Source of the DNA: Bacteroidota bacterium
GTDB lineage: Bacteria; Bacteroidota; Bacteroidia; JAHEXY01
Direction: 5' to 3'
Assembly: GCA_023251875.1 (NCBI GenBank)
Contig: JAHEXY010000003.1
Coordinates: 62,001 to 126,000, forward strand
Length of the DNA: 64,000 nt
Part shown: positions 1 through 7,898 of the stretch, piece after piece
How positions within the stretch are numbered: position 1 is the stretch's first letter
Layout: every line of letters begins with the position of its first letter
Made by a program: the position numbers and the translations under genes
Notes under the pieces: model-generated
Seen by the model: only the letters and a program-made list of their open reading frames with translations
What the model was told of the DNA's origin: nothing
The model's database searches: none

Positions 1-390
1 TTGGTTTATGATAAAACTTTTGAGATTAAAATTTTACAATCACTCGCAAAATTATTTCCAGAATTTGATGAGAAAATAAAGAATAGAATTTCTCGTATTA
101 AAGATTTGATGGAACCTTTTGAAAAAAAACATTATTACATTCATGAAATGAAAGGCTCTCATTCCATCAAAAATATTTTACCGGCAATGGTCCCCGAATT
201 AAGTTATGATAAGTTAAAAATTAATAGTGGAGCTTTAGCTATGGTAGCATTTCATAGTTTGCATCAAGCGCAAGATCTTTTTCACATTGCAGAAACACGA
301 GAAGCTTTACTTGAATACTGTAAAATGGATACTTATGCTATGGTAAAAATTTTTGAAAGGTTGGAGGAGATCATTACTTCAAATAATTAG
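1..390 (+). CDS. DUF2779 domain protein, C-terminal part (5' end outside window)
   Basis: This is the last ~129 codons of a gene whose start lies left of the window. The frame is open from base 1, so the TTG at base 1 is probably not the real start. The residues include a FPEF segment, a YYIHEMKGSHSIK segment, an ILPAMVPELSY segment and a terminal EYCKMDTYAMVKIFERLEEI, which match my memory of the C-terminus of the DUF2779 family (a nuclease-like domain of unknown role, often fused to PD-(D/E)XK or Cas4-like modules). The function is not established. The stop codon overlaps the left arm of a 78-bp palindromic repeat that separates it from the convergent pit gene. Only the domain name is supported; the N-terminal architecture cannot be seen. 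Confidence 0.6.
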   Translation: MVYDKTFEIKILQSLAKLFPEFDEKIKNRISRIKDLMEPFEKKHYYIHEMKGSHSIKNILPAMVPELSYDKLKINSGALAMVAFHSLHQAQDLFHIAETREALLEYCKMDTYAMVKIFERLEEIITSNN

Positions 391-466
391 ATTGCTTCTC
401 GCGCAAAAAAGCGCGCTCGCAATGACGGTAATTTTTAGCGTCATTGCGAGAGAAGCGAAGCAATCT
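389..466. repeat. Nested palindromic repeat (REP-like) between convergent genes
   Basis: Outer arms AGATTGCTTC (389-398) and GAAGCAATCT (457-466) enclose inner arms CTCGCAATGACG (416-427) and CGTCATTGCGAG (439-450). A side hairpin CGCGC-A6-GCGCG lies in the left half. The element is much richer in GC than its surroundings. It starts inside the stop codon of the left gene and ends 8 bp before the stop of the convergent pit gene, so it may act as a bidirectional terminator. CGTCATTGCGAG...GAAGCAATCT resembles a dispersed repeat common in many bacterial genomes. Confidence 0.8.
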
Positions 467-473
467 TCATATA

Positions 474-1454
474 TTATAATAACTTAAACAACTTATAAAA
501 AATTATTGCAAGAACACCCGAAACAGGGATTGTAAGTAGCCAAGCCCAAACAAGATTTAGTGTTACGCCCCATTTAACTGCTGAAAGTCTTTTTGTAATT
601 CCCACACCAATAATTGAGCCTGTAATAGTATGTGTAGTACTTACGGGAATACCAAGTGCTCCTGTAGCAAATAAAGTAATGGCCCCACCTGTTTCTGCAG
701 AAAAACCTTCAAATGGTGTGAGTTTTGTAATTTTTTGCCCCATTGTTTTTACAATTCTCCAGCCACCAATGAGCGTACCAAATGAGATGGCAGTATAGCA
801 CGCAATAGGTATCCATTCCTGCATGTGTTGTAAATCCGGAATAAGCCCCTGAGCAACTGAAGCGGCAGCAATAATTCCCATTACTTTTTGAGCATCGTTT
901 CCTCCATGTCCCAAACTATATGCAGCGGCAGATAATAATTGTAAACGCCTAAATACCCTATCAACTTTTACAGGATTTGATCTTTTACAAATATGAAGTG
1001 TAATAATTGAAATGGTATAAGACACAAACATGCCAATAAATGGCGCCAACACAATAAAATAAATGGGTTTCATTATTGCACCCATGTCAATTGCTCCCAT
1101 ACCGCCTGCAGCAATACCAGCTCCTGCAAAACCTCCAATTAATGTATGGGATGAACTAGAGGGTATTCCATAATACCAAGTTAGTAAATTCCAAAATATT
1201 GCAGAGGCCAATCCTGCAGAAATAACAATCATATCAATATTTTCTTTGTGTACAATTTTAGCAACTGCATTAGCAACATGCATTGGAAATATCCAATAGG
1301 CTATAAAATTAAAGGCGGCAGCCCAAATTACAGCAATGCCCGGAGAAAGTACTCGAGTAGATACAACTGTAGCAATGGAATTTGCAGCATCATGAAATCC
1401 ATTAATTAAATCAAAACACAAGGCAAGTATTACAACAGCAATAAAAAGTTCCAT
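474..1454 (-). CDS. pit: Inorganic phosphate transporter, PiT family
   Basis: The 326-residue protein is an integral inner-membrane symporter of the PiT/PHO-4 family, which imports inorganic phosphate, often as a metal-phosphate complex, using the ion gradient. It shows the duplicated family signature: GFHDAANSIATVV near residue 20 in the N-terminal half and GHGGNDAQKVMGI in the C-terminal half, plus the GIPSSSSHTLIGG and GIPVSTTHTITGS motifs. About ten hydrophobic segments are visible. The length fits the shorter bacterial PiT proteins without a large central loop. It lies 15 bp downstream of the DUF47 gene on the same strand, the usual two-gene arrangement, and the pair should be co-transcribed from the promoter near 2135-2163. 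No truncation is visible. Confidence 0.93.
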   Translation of the reverse strand: MELFIAVVILALCFDLINGFHDAANSIATVVSTRVLSPGIAVIWAAAFNFIAYWIFPMHVANAVAKIVHKENIDMIVISAGLASAIFWNLLTWYYGIPSSSSHTLIGGFAGAGIAAGGMGAIDMGAIMKPIYFIVLAPFIGMFVSYTISIITLHICKRSNPVKVDRVFRRLQLLSAAAYSLGHGGNDAQKVMGIIAAASVAQGLIPDLQHMQEWIPIACYTAISFGTLIGGWRIVKTMGQKITKLTPFEGFSAETGGAITLFATGALGIPVSTTHTITGSIIGVGITKRLSAVKWGVTLNLVWAWLLTIPVSGVLAIIFYKLFKLL

Positions 1455-1469
1455 TCAGGGTTTCAATTA

Positions 1470-2108
1470 TTAAGCGTGTTTAACAATAATAGATTTAACA
1501 ACATTGGCAGCATCTTCGCATTTATCAGTTGCAACTTCAAGAGCAGAAATAATTTCTTTAAACTTAATTATTTTAATAGGATCTTTTTCTTCCTCAAATA
1601 ATTTTGCGATATACATATTATAAATATCGTCAGCATGATTTTCTATACTATTAATTCTTACACATGCTTCATTAATTTTTTCAACACTTTTTAGATCTTT
1701 CAATTCCTTTATTGCGATGTCTAATTCAATACTACCCTTTAAACATAAATCAGCCAAAATTTTTACTTCAGAAGGAAGTTCATTCACTTTATACAAATCA
1801 ATGCGTTTTGAAGCTCCATGAATAAAATCAATAATATCATCAATAACAGAAGCTAATTCATGAATATCCTCCCTATCAAAAGGAGTAATAAATGTTCTTC
1901 CCAAATGATCAAATACGTCATGTGTTATTTGATCACCAACATGCTCCAATTCTTCAATTTTTTTTATCAATTCTTTTCTTTTTTCCATTGAAGAAGTATT
2001 TACCATTTCTACCAATACTTTTGAAGTTTCAACAATATTGGAAGTAGCCTTTTCAAACATGGGAAAAAACTTCTTTTCTTTTGGAGCTAAGAGATTAAAT
2101 ATGTTCAT
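1470..2108 (-). CDS. DUF47 (PhoU-like) phosphate transport accessory protein
   Basis: This 212-residue, largely helical protein belongs to the DUF47/PhoU_div family, cytosolic partners of PiT transporters. Visible family features are the N-terminal LLAPKEKKFFPMFEKA segment, the EELEHVGDQITHDV motif with acidic and histidine residues likely to bind metal, the TFITPFDREDIHELASVIDDIIDFI segment, and the second-half EIISALEVATDKCEDAANVV repeat. Its role is thought to be control or assembly of phosphate uptake, inferred from constant pairing with pit genes. It is the first gene of the operon with pit. A TACCTTTG box lies about 27 bp before the ATG. Length is normal. Confidence 0.9.
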   Translation of the reverse strand: MNIFNLLAPKEKKFFPMFEKATSNIVETSKVLVEMVNTSSMEKRKELIKKIEELEHVGDQITHDVFDHLGRTFITPFDREDIHELASVIDDIIDFIHGASKRIDLYKVNELPSEVKILADLCLKGSIELDIAIKELKDLKSVEKINEACVRINSIENHADDIYNMYIAKLFEEEKDPIKIIKFKEIISALEVATDKCEDAANVVKSIIVKHA

Positions 2109-2134
2109 TGTTTAGAGAGGATAAATTTATTATG

Positions 2135-2163
2135 CAAAGGTATTATATTATTATAAAAAACAA
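2135..2163 (-). promoter_or_regulatory. Predicted Bacteroidota-type promoter of the DUF47-pit operon
   Basis: Read on the minus strand, TTG (2161-2163) is followed by 18 bp and then TACCTTTG (2135-2142), a match to the TTG / TAnnTTTG promoter of this phylum. The expected start is near 2130, giving a leader of about 20-25 nt before the ATG at 2108. Confidence 0.55.
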
Positions 2164-2203
2164 TGTTAAGGAATTGTTATGGGATGGAAGGTTATTTTGG
2201 GTA

Positions 2204-2253
2204 GGTCTCTTCAAGAACCTCAGACACCGGTGGCCGAGGTTCTCGAGGTCACC
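2204..2253. repeat. 50-bp imperfect palindrome
   Basis: The sequence is symmetric around ACCGGT (2226-2231). Nineteen of 25 positions in one arm pair with the other, including a central GAACCTC / GAGGTTC block and GGT / ACC ends. It is GC-rich in an AT-rich spacer between the divergent ends of hup and DUF47. No coding function is seen. It could be a mobile palindromic unit or a binding site. Confidence 0.6.
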
Positions 2254-2260
2254 AAAAACA

Positions 2261-2293
2261 AAAACCCTCAATCGACAAGCGGTTGAGGGTTTT
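2261..2293 (-). terminator. Rho-independent terminator after the HU gene
   Basis: A perfect 11-bp stem AAAACCCTCAA (2261-2271) / TTGAGGGTTTT (2283-2293) with an 11-nt loop lies 19 bp beyond the HU stop codon. The minus-strand transcript ends in a T-rich stretch. The A/T-rich sides would also allow termination from the other strand. Confidence 0.85.
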
Positions 2294-2312
2294 TATTGCT
2301 TTTAGAAATTGC

Positions 2313-2585
2313 TTAGTTAACTGTACCTGATAAATCAGAACCAGCTTTGAATTTAACAACTTTTCTAGCTTTGATTGTAATTTCTTTTCCTGTTTGTGGA
2401 TTTCTTCCTTTTCTAGCAGCTCTTTTAGAAACTGAGAAAGAACCAAAACCTACAAGAGCTACTCTGTTACCTTTTTTAAGAGAATGAGTAGTTACTGTGA
2501 TAAATGCATCTAATGCTTTTTTTGCATCTGATTTTGTCAACTTTGAATTGTTTGCAATTGCGTCAACTAATTCTGCTTTGTTCAT
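2313..2585 (-). CDS. hup: HU family DNA-binding protein
   Basis: The 90-residue protein has the normal length and layout of HU: an N-terminal helical dimerisation half starting MNKAELVDAIANNSKLTKSDA, the GFGSFSVSKRAARKGRNPQTG DNA-binding arm signature, and a C-terminal KVVKFKAGSDL segment. HU bends and compacts chromosomal DNA as a dimer. The gene is monocistronic, with a consensus promoter on one side and a strong hairpin terminator on the other, which fits an abundant nucleoid protein. Confidence 0.95.
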   Translation of the reverse strand: MNKAELVDAIANNSKLTKSDAKKALDAFITVTTHSLKKGNRVALVGFGSFSVSKRAARKGRNPQTGKEITIKARKVVKFKAGSDLSGTVN

Positions 2586-2627
2586 AATTAATAAAATTTA
2601 AAATGATTAAATAATTGTGTTGTGTTG

Positions 2628-2657
2628 CAAATATAGATGTTTTATGCTCTCTTGCAA
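2628..2657 (-). promoter_or_regulatory. Consensus Bacteroidota promoter of the HU gene
   Basis: On the minus strand a TTG (2655-2657) lies exactly 19 bp upstream of TATATTTG (2628-2635), a full match to the phylum's TTG-N19-TAnnTTTG housekeeping promoter. The leader would be about 40 nt, AT-rich and without a strong Shine-Dalgarno, as usual in this phylum. Confidence 0.72.
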
Positions 2658-2772
2658 GATTTTATGATTTTTTTTTAAAAGAATGTTAATAAAATAGCGG
2701 TTTGTGTTGATAACCATACTCAGAAACTCAAGTACAATGCACTATTGAAGCGTATTCAAAAGAATCATTTTA

Positions 2773-4752
2773 TTACATCTTTAAGCAATATTTATTCTCA
2801 TCATCTACTAAAATAGCTTCATTTTCTTTTAACCAATCTAATGCTTTCAATATTTTTTTTTCTGATACTCCGGGAATTTGTATAGAATTTACCAATTGAT
2901 ATAAACTTAAATGTTGAGAAGAAAGAATTGTAGTAGTAGTTTCTTTAATTAATTTATACTCATTATTATTTGGTACATTATTATGATAATCTCTACATAT
3001 ATCACATATTCCACAAAAAGTAGATTTTTCTTCATTAAAATAAGAGAGTAAAAATTGACTCCTACATTTTGAAGTTTCAGAAACATATTGAATCATGGTA
3101 TTAATTCTATGTTCTAATAAAGCTTTACGATTTTGATATACTTCTTTTGAAATAAATAAGTGTTTATAATCTATTCTCACTTGTAAAAAAGTTAACCTAG
3201 GAGAATCTGTTTGAGGAAAATAAGATATAATTTCAGACTTTGCAATACGTGTAAGAATATCTTTAATTTGCTTTATTGTAAGATTACATTTTTTTGCAAT
3301 ATCAGCTTCATTAATTTTTACGTATTCATCAAATACTCCGGCATACGTTCTGAGAATGGTTTTAATAACAATATCATAGTTTGGATGTGACACTTGAAAA
3401 TTAAGCAATACTTCTTTTTTAACATGAAAATGTATTCGAGATGGAATATATACAGATTCAGTTAAAGAAATATACCCTGCTCGTTCAAGAATTTTTAAAG
3501 CATTATAAGTTGTTAATAAATTGAAAGGATAAGCCTGGCAAAAATCATACAGATTAAAAAGAAATGTTTGGTCTTTTCCGGAACCAATTGCCAATTGTAA
3601 ATAAGAACCTAAAGCACGATAAATATTTTTTATCATTTCAATTGGGGGAAAAGACAATTCAATTTGTTCTTTTAAAGTTTTTATATCTGTTTGCTGATAT
3701 AAAATAATGGCATAGGCCTTTTGCTCATCTCTACCCGCACGACCTGCTTCTTGAAAATAGGCTTCGGGAGAATCAGGAATATCCATGTGAATTACAAAAC
3801 GAACATCAGGCTTGTCTATACCCATTCCAAATGCATTGGTACAAACAATAATTTTCACTTTATTATTTAACCATTCTAATTGACGCTTATCTCGCGTTTG
3901 TGCATCTAAACCTGCATGATAAAAAGATGCAGCAATTTTATTTTTATTTAAATACTCAGCAATACTTTGCGTTTTTTTTCTATTTCTTACATAAATAATT
4001 CCAGAACCTTTTATTCGAGAAACAATTCTTAATAGCTTGCCTAATTTATCATCTTCTAATAAAACGGAGTAGGAAATGTTTGGACGAAAAAAACTTTTGC
4101 GAATGACAGAGCCCTCACCCCTAACCTCCCGAATCAAGTTCGGGACAGGCTCTCTCCCCAAGGGAGAGGGGAGTTTGGAATTTTTATTAAATAATAATTT
4201 CTCCTGAATATCTTTTACAACTTCTTCTGTTGCAGTTGCCGTAAGAGCAAGTACTGGAACATGGGGTAAAAGCACACGAATGTTTGCTACTTGTAAATAG
4301 GATGGCCTAAAATCATAACCCCATTGAGAAATACAATGTGCTTCATCAACGGCAATAAGATTCACATTCATTTTTTTTACTCTCTCAATAAAAATTTCTG
4401 TTTGTAAACGTTCAGGAGAAACATATAAAAATTTATAATTTCCATGAATGCAGTTATCCAGCGTAATATCAATTTCCCTGTTGCTCATGCCGGAGAAAAT
4501 AGCACTTGCTTTAATCTCTTTTTTACGTAGATTATTTACTTGGTCTTTCATTAAAGCAATAAGGGGCGAAACAACAATACAAATTCCCTCTTGTGCTAAT
4601 GCAGGTATTTGAAAGCACAATGATTTTCCACCACCGGTTGGCAATAAAGCAAGCGTATCTTTTTTATCCAATACAGCTTGTATTATTTCTTGCTGCAAAG
4701 GACGAAACTGATCAAAGCCCCAGTGTTTTTTTAGTAGTTCGTGAATGGTCAT
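2773..4752 (-). CDS. recQ: RecQ-type ATP-dependent DNA helicase with an in-frame repeat insertion
   Basis: The 659-residue superfamily 2 3'-5' DNA helicase acts in recombination and fork repair. It shows the Q-motif region WGFDQFRPLQ, Walker A LPTGGGKS, the DEAH box with the RecQ aromatic loop (VDEAHCISQWGYDF), TATAT, the second RecA domain with CTNAFGMGIDKPDVRFVIH and QEAGRAGRDEQKA, and the zinc-binding cysteines CRSQFLLSYFNEE..FCGICDIC. A winged-helix-like tail follows; no HRDC domain is evident. Residues about 193-214, between the two RecA lobes just before SFFRPNISYSV, read LPSPLGRE...VRGEG and are encoded by a GC-rich dispersed repeat (4110-4175) absent from ordinary RecQ proteins. The frame is intact, so the protein may be functional with a surface extension. 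The ATG at 4752 starts directly before the conserved N-terminus. Confidence 0.93.
   Translation of the reverse strand: MTIHELLKKHWGFDQFRPLQQEIIQAVLDKKDTLALLPTGGGKSLCFQIPALAQEGICIVVSPLIALMKDQVNNLRKKEIKASAIFSGMSNREIDITLDNCIHGNYKFLYVSPERLQTEIFIERVKKMNVNLIAVDEAHCISQWGYDFRPSYLQVANIRVLLPHVPVLALTATATEEVVKDIQEKLLFNKNSKLPSPLGREPVPNLIREVRGEGSVIRKSFFRPNISYSVLLEDDKLGKLLRIVSRIKGSGIIYVRNRKKTQSIAEYLNKNKIAASFYHAGLDAQTRDKRQLEWLNNKVKIIVCTNAFGMGIDKPDVRFVIHMDIPDSPEAYFQEAGRAGRDEQKAYAIILYQQTDIKTLKEQIELSFPPIEMIKNIYRALGSYLQLAIGSGKDQTFLFNLYDFCQAYPFNLLTTYNALKILERAGYISLTESVYIPSRIHFHVKKEVLLNFQVSHPNYDIVIKTILRTYAGVFDEYVKINEADIAKKCNLTIKQIKDILTRIAKSEIISYFPQTDSPRLTFLQVRIDYKHLFISKEVYQNRKALLEHRINTMIQYVSETSKCRSQFLLSYFNEEKSTFCGICDICRDYHNNVPNNNEYKLIKETTTTILSSQHLSLYQLVNSIQIPGVSEKKILKALDWLKENEAILVDDENKYCLKM
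4110..4175 (-). repeat. In-frame copy A of a GC-rich palindromic repeat, within recQ
   Basis: The ~62-bp core starts GCCCTCACCCCTAACC and contains the hairpin CCCGAA-TCAAG-TTCGGG and a second palindrome CTCTCCCCAAGGGAGAG. It is nearly identical to 55688-55750 in an unrelated gene (61-62 bp, a handful of substitutions and one indel). Here it is read antisense to the other copy, yet both are open in frame. Confidence 0.85.
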
Positions 4753-4768
4753 TGATAGGAAATATTTT

Positions 4769-4798
4769 TACCACAGAGACACAGAGGCACAGAGGAAA
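4769..4798. repeat. Short dispersed repeat, ACCACAGAGACACAGAGG type
   Basis: The spacer upstream of recQ carries ACCACAGAGACACAGAGG followed by CACAGAGG. The reverse complement recurs in degenerate form at 51228-51249 and 53190-53212. This kind of short repeat is common between genes in this phylum. No function is assigned. Confidence 0.6.
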
Positions 4799-4875
4799 AT
4801 AAAAAAACTAACAGCATAAAATTAGTTACCTTCCGTTTGCAGTAATATATCTGATTGAATATTTAATTCTATTTT

Positions 4876-7179
4876 TTATTTGATAATAATAAATTTCTCG
4901 CCTTTTACTTCTTCTCCCATTCTAATTTTGGCAATATATGGCCCGATATTTAAATCACTCATATTTATTTCATAATTACCTGTATTTACAAAACCATAAG
5001 AAATGCTTTTAACTAAAGCACCATTTGTTTCATAAATATCTACGCCAATATAAGTAGACTTAATAATGTTGAAGTTTATAGAATTATTTTTGAAAGTAAA
5101 TTTATTTTTAAAAGAGTTTTCATTTTTGGAAATAGCTGCAGTAATACTTGGATCATTATTAAACTTAGACAAGAAAGCGTCACTGGAACCAGTAAAATAA
5201 TTACTATAGCCTCCAACGGTTGGGAAATTGCTTGATTCGGTATTACCCGTCACAAAAATATTTCCAGAAGCATCATCAATAGCTATGAAAGCGCCATAAT
5301 CCTGTTCAGATTCTCCTAGGTATGTAGATGCCAATAATGAACTTAGTGTATTATTAAACTTGGCTACAAAAACATCATAATTATTTCCAACATTAACACT
5401 GCCATCATAGCCACCAACGATTGGGAAATCGCTTGAATTAGTACTACCTGTTACAAAAACATTTCCAGACGAATCAACGGCTATAGAGTTGCCATAATCA
5501 AAATAGCCTCCACCTAAATAAGTAGAAGCCAATAATGAACTTAAGGTATTGTTAAACTTGGCTATGAAAACATCCGCAGAGCCCTGAAAGGTATTGTCAT
5601 ACCCTCCAACAATTGGAAAATCGCTTGCTTCAGTATTGCCCACTATGAAAACATTGCCTGAAGCATCAATAACCATGGAATTGCCATAACTGGCATTATA
5701 ATAACTCAGGGAAGTGGAAGCTGACAATGAACTTAATGTACTATTTAACTTGACTATGAAAACATTTTGATAATTACTACCATACGAAGAACCAGCAATA
5801 AATATATTTCCTGAAGTATCAATGGCTATCGAGCCAACTTCTTCAGTAGTGCTAACACCTCCATAATAAGTAGAAGCCAATAATGAACTTAATGTATTGT
5901 TAAACTTAGCTACAAAAACATCTTGGCCACTACCCTGAAAAGTACTATCATATCCTCCAACAATTGGGATATTGGTTGAACTCGTTTGACCCGTTACAAA
6001 AACATTTCCTGAAGTATCAAAGATCAGGCAAGTGCCGGACTCACTACCATCACTTCCTCCAAAATAAGTAGAGGCCAATAATGAACTTAAGGTATTATCT
6101 AACTTGGAAATAAAAGCTTCATCATAACCATTACCATTACCACCATTAGCAGTATTATCATAGCCACCCACAGTTGGGAAATAGCCTGATTCAGTATAAC
6201 CCGTTACAAAAACATTTCCCGAAGCATCAAGGGCTAAGAAATTTCCTAAATCCTCATCATCTGTTCCTAGAAAAGTAGAAGCCAATAATGAATTTAATGT
6301 ATTATCAAACTTAGCCACAAAAACATCATGGTTACTAAAGCCCCCATCATCAAAAGTATTATCATAGCCCCCAACAATTGGAATATTGAATGAATTAGTA
6401 TTGCCTAATACAAAAACATTTCCTAAAGTATCAATGGCTAAGCAGTTTCCATAATCCTCACCACTTCCTCCAAGAAACGTAGAAGCCAATAGGTTACTTA
6501 AATCAGGGTCAATTACAAGCATGCATTCTGGTTTATAATCATTCACTAAATAACCAAATTCCATTTCATCATAAACATTATTTATCGTTTTAAAACTAGC
6601 TTCACGTTCTTCTGCGCCTTGGTATGCTTTTAAATTATCAATTGTGAAAAGTATTTTGTTTTCCTTTATTATCTCTAAATTTTTTCCATTATTTTTTACC
6701 TCTGCACCTTTTATTTCAAAAATAATATTACTTAAATCAGCATAAGGTTTTACCTTCCATTGAAATTCAATGTTACCATTTTTTATTCCTGTAAAATTTA
6801 AATCCACATTTTTATAAATATTTTCAAACTCCACATTTTCATAACTCGCTACATTGCTTCTCCATTTACTTTTAGCATTTCCCACATAGTAATTAAAAGC
6901 TGCTTCTTGCTTTGATGTAGGTTTTACATTTACATTTTCATTTGCCTTTTTAAAAATTATTTCAACACCTTGCACTACTATTCTATCTTTTAAAATAGAA
7001 ACATTAGCAGGGTATGATGTATAAAGAATTTCGGATGGATATTGTCCGCTGTTTTCAATAAGATATGTGTTAATTTTTTTGAATACAGTATCAGGAGAAA
7101 GTTTTTCAGACGCGAAAAGTGAGCTTATGAAAAATAAAGATAGGGTCAATGCACTTAGAATTATTTTTTTAACGTTCAT
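4876..7179 (-). CDS. Secreted SBBP-repeat beta-propeller protein with type IX sorting domain
   Basis: The 767-residue protein has a signal peptide (about residues 1-24, hydrophobic core ILSALTLSLFFISSLFA). An N-terminal domain of ~200 residues, of the kind that precedes SBBP repeats, contains ENSGQYPSEILYTS and FNYYVGNAKSKW. Seven SBBP propeller repeats of about 60 residues follow, each with LLAST(Y/F)LGG...YG, a D(S/A)SGNVFVTG strand and F(P/D)IVGGYDNTF...DVFVAKFNNTLS. The last ~75 residues form a type A T9SS sorting domain (ETNGALVKSI ... GPYIAKIRMGEEVKGEKFIIIK). It is expected to be exported and anchored or released at the cell surface. The ligand is unknown. Repeat copies are closely similar, suggesting internal duplication. 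Confidence 0.88.
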   Translation of the reverse strand: MNVKKIILSALTLSLFFISSLFASEKLSPDTVFKKINTYLIENSGQYPSEILYTSYPANVSILKDRIVVQGVEIIFKKANENVNVKPTSKQEAAFNYYVGNAKSKWRSNVASYENVEFENIYKNVDLNFTGIKNGNIEFQWKVKPYADLSNIIFEIKGAEVKNNGKNLEIIKENKILFTIDNLKAYQGAEEREASFKTINNVYDEMEFGYLVNDYKPECMLVIDPDLSNLLASTFLGGSGEDYGNCLAIDTLGNVFVLGNTNSFNIPIVGGYDNTFDDGGFSNHDVFVAKFDNTLNSLLASTFLGTDDEDLGNFLALDASGNVFVTGYTESGYFPTVGGYDNTANGGNGNGYDEAFISKLDNTLSSLLASTYFGGSDGSESGTCLIFDTSGNVFVTGQTSSTNIPIVGGYDSTFQGSGQDVFVAKFNNTLSSLLASTYYGGVSTTEEVGSIAIDTSGNIFIAGSSYGSNYQNVFIVKLNSTLSSLSASTSLSYYNASYGNSMVIDASGNVFIVGNTEASDFPIVGGYDNTFQGSADVFIAKFNNTLSSLLASTYLGGGYFDYGNSIAVDSSGNVFVTGSTNSSDFPIVGGYDGSVNVGNNYDVFVAKFNNTLSSLLASTYLGESEQDYGAFIAIDDASGNIFVTGNTESSNFPTVGGYSNYFTGSSDAFLSKFNNDPSITAAISKNENSFKNKFTFKNNSINFNIIKSTYIGVDIYETNGALVKSISYGFVNTGNYEINMSDLNIGPYIAKIRMGEEVKGEKFIIIK

Positions 7180-7197
7180 AGTTTAATGGAGTAAAAT

Positions 7198-7647
7198 TTA
7201 TTTCTTCTCTAATTTCTTTCGTATTTGAAATAATTCTTCAGTAGTAATTATATTTTTGAATCCTTTCTTTAAAAGACCATTACTTAGTTGTTTATCCCCT
7301 GACCAAATTTTACAATTAAATTGTTTGGAGAAAGCTATGTAGGAAATATCTTTGGGGTCTATATCTGCTACCAAATTTTCAGCATACAACCAATTACTCT
7401 CTTTAATTTGTTCCTCAGATATGTAAGTAATATCTTTTGTTACTTGATACTCGGCTTCTTCAACTTGATCAATGGTTAATCCAGAAATAGAAATGATTTT
7501 ATTATAATGTTTTCTTATTTCATGGCGAAGAAAATAAGGCGCTATAAAATCAAAGTGTTTTTTTGAATTGATGAGTAAATCTCCTATTTTTCCATTTGTA
7601 TTTAGGATACCACTAAATACAACATTAGCATCAACAATAATTTTCAT
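7198..7647 (-). CDS. PIN-domain toxin (VapC-like RNase)
   Basis: The 149-residue single-domain protein begins MKIIVDANVVFSG, placing the first PIN acidic residue at Asp6. Further candidates are the acidic cluster in VADIDPKDISYIAF and the Asp in KIWSGDKQL, so the metal-binding acidic set of a PIN ribonuclease appears complete. It is most like the PIN_2/PIN_9 subgroup, not the short classic VapC. The start overlaps the stop of the upstream 68-residue gene by 4 bp (ATGA), a typical antitoxin-toxin coupling. The likely target is an RNA; which one cannot be said. Confidence 0.8.
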   Translation of the reverse strand: MKIIVDANVVFSGILNTNGKIGDLLINSKKHFDFIAPYFLRHEIRKHYNKIISISGLTIDQVEEAEYQVTKDITYISEEQIKESNWLYAENLVADIDPKDISYIAFSKQFNCKIWSGDKQLSNGLLKKGFKNIITTEELFQIRKKLEKK

Positions 7648-7850
7648 TTAATAAATCTTTTTTTGTTCTTTTTCCACCAAGAAGCATTTACTTCGTCAGC
7701 TAATTTATCAACATCAGATTGTTTCGCTTTGCTTTTTGCAGTGGCTTCCAAATATTTTAGATAATCAATTAATCTTTGTAAACCATAGCTATCAATAGAA
7801 GAAGATACCTTAATGGTAATTTGATTATTGCTATTTCGCTCTATTTGCAT
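7644..7850 (-). CDS. Small putative antitoxin of the PIN toxin
   Basis: The 68-residue protein lies directly upstream of, and overlaps by 4 bp, the PIN-domain gene. The N-terminal part (MQIERNSNNQITIKVSSSI) looks like a short strand-rich segment. The middle is helical with GLQRLIDYLKYLEATAKSKAK, and the tail ASWWKKNKKRFIK is basic and could contact the toxin or DNA. I do not recognise a named antitoxin family; the assignment rests on position, size and overlap. Autoregulation of the promoter just upstream (7851-7898) would be expected but no clear operator is seen. Confidence 0.62.
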   Translation of the reverse strand: MQIERNSNNQITIKVSSSIDSYGLQRLIDYLKYLEATAKSKAKQSDVDKLADEVNASWWKKNKKRFIK

Positions 7851-7898
7851 AAGATATTAAATATAATTTCTTTAAAAGGTAGTAATATTTTTATAAAA

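Noticed and set aside
2108-2446. Small ORFs on both strands across the HU terminator
   Set aside because: They overlap the terminator, palindrome and HU gene and encode no recognisable protein.
4876-6530. Regularly spaced repeats that could look like a CRISPR array
   Set aside because: The ~200-bp period is the in-frame SBBP propeller repeat of a secreted protein, with degenerate units and no spacers.
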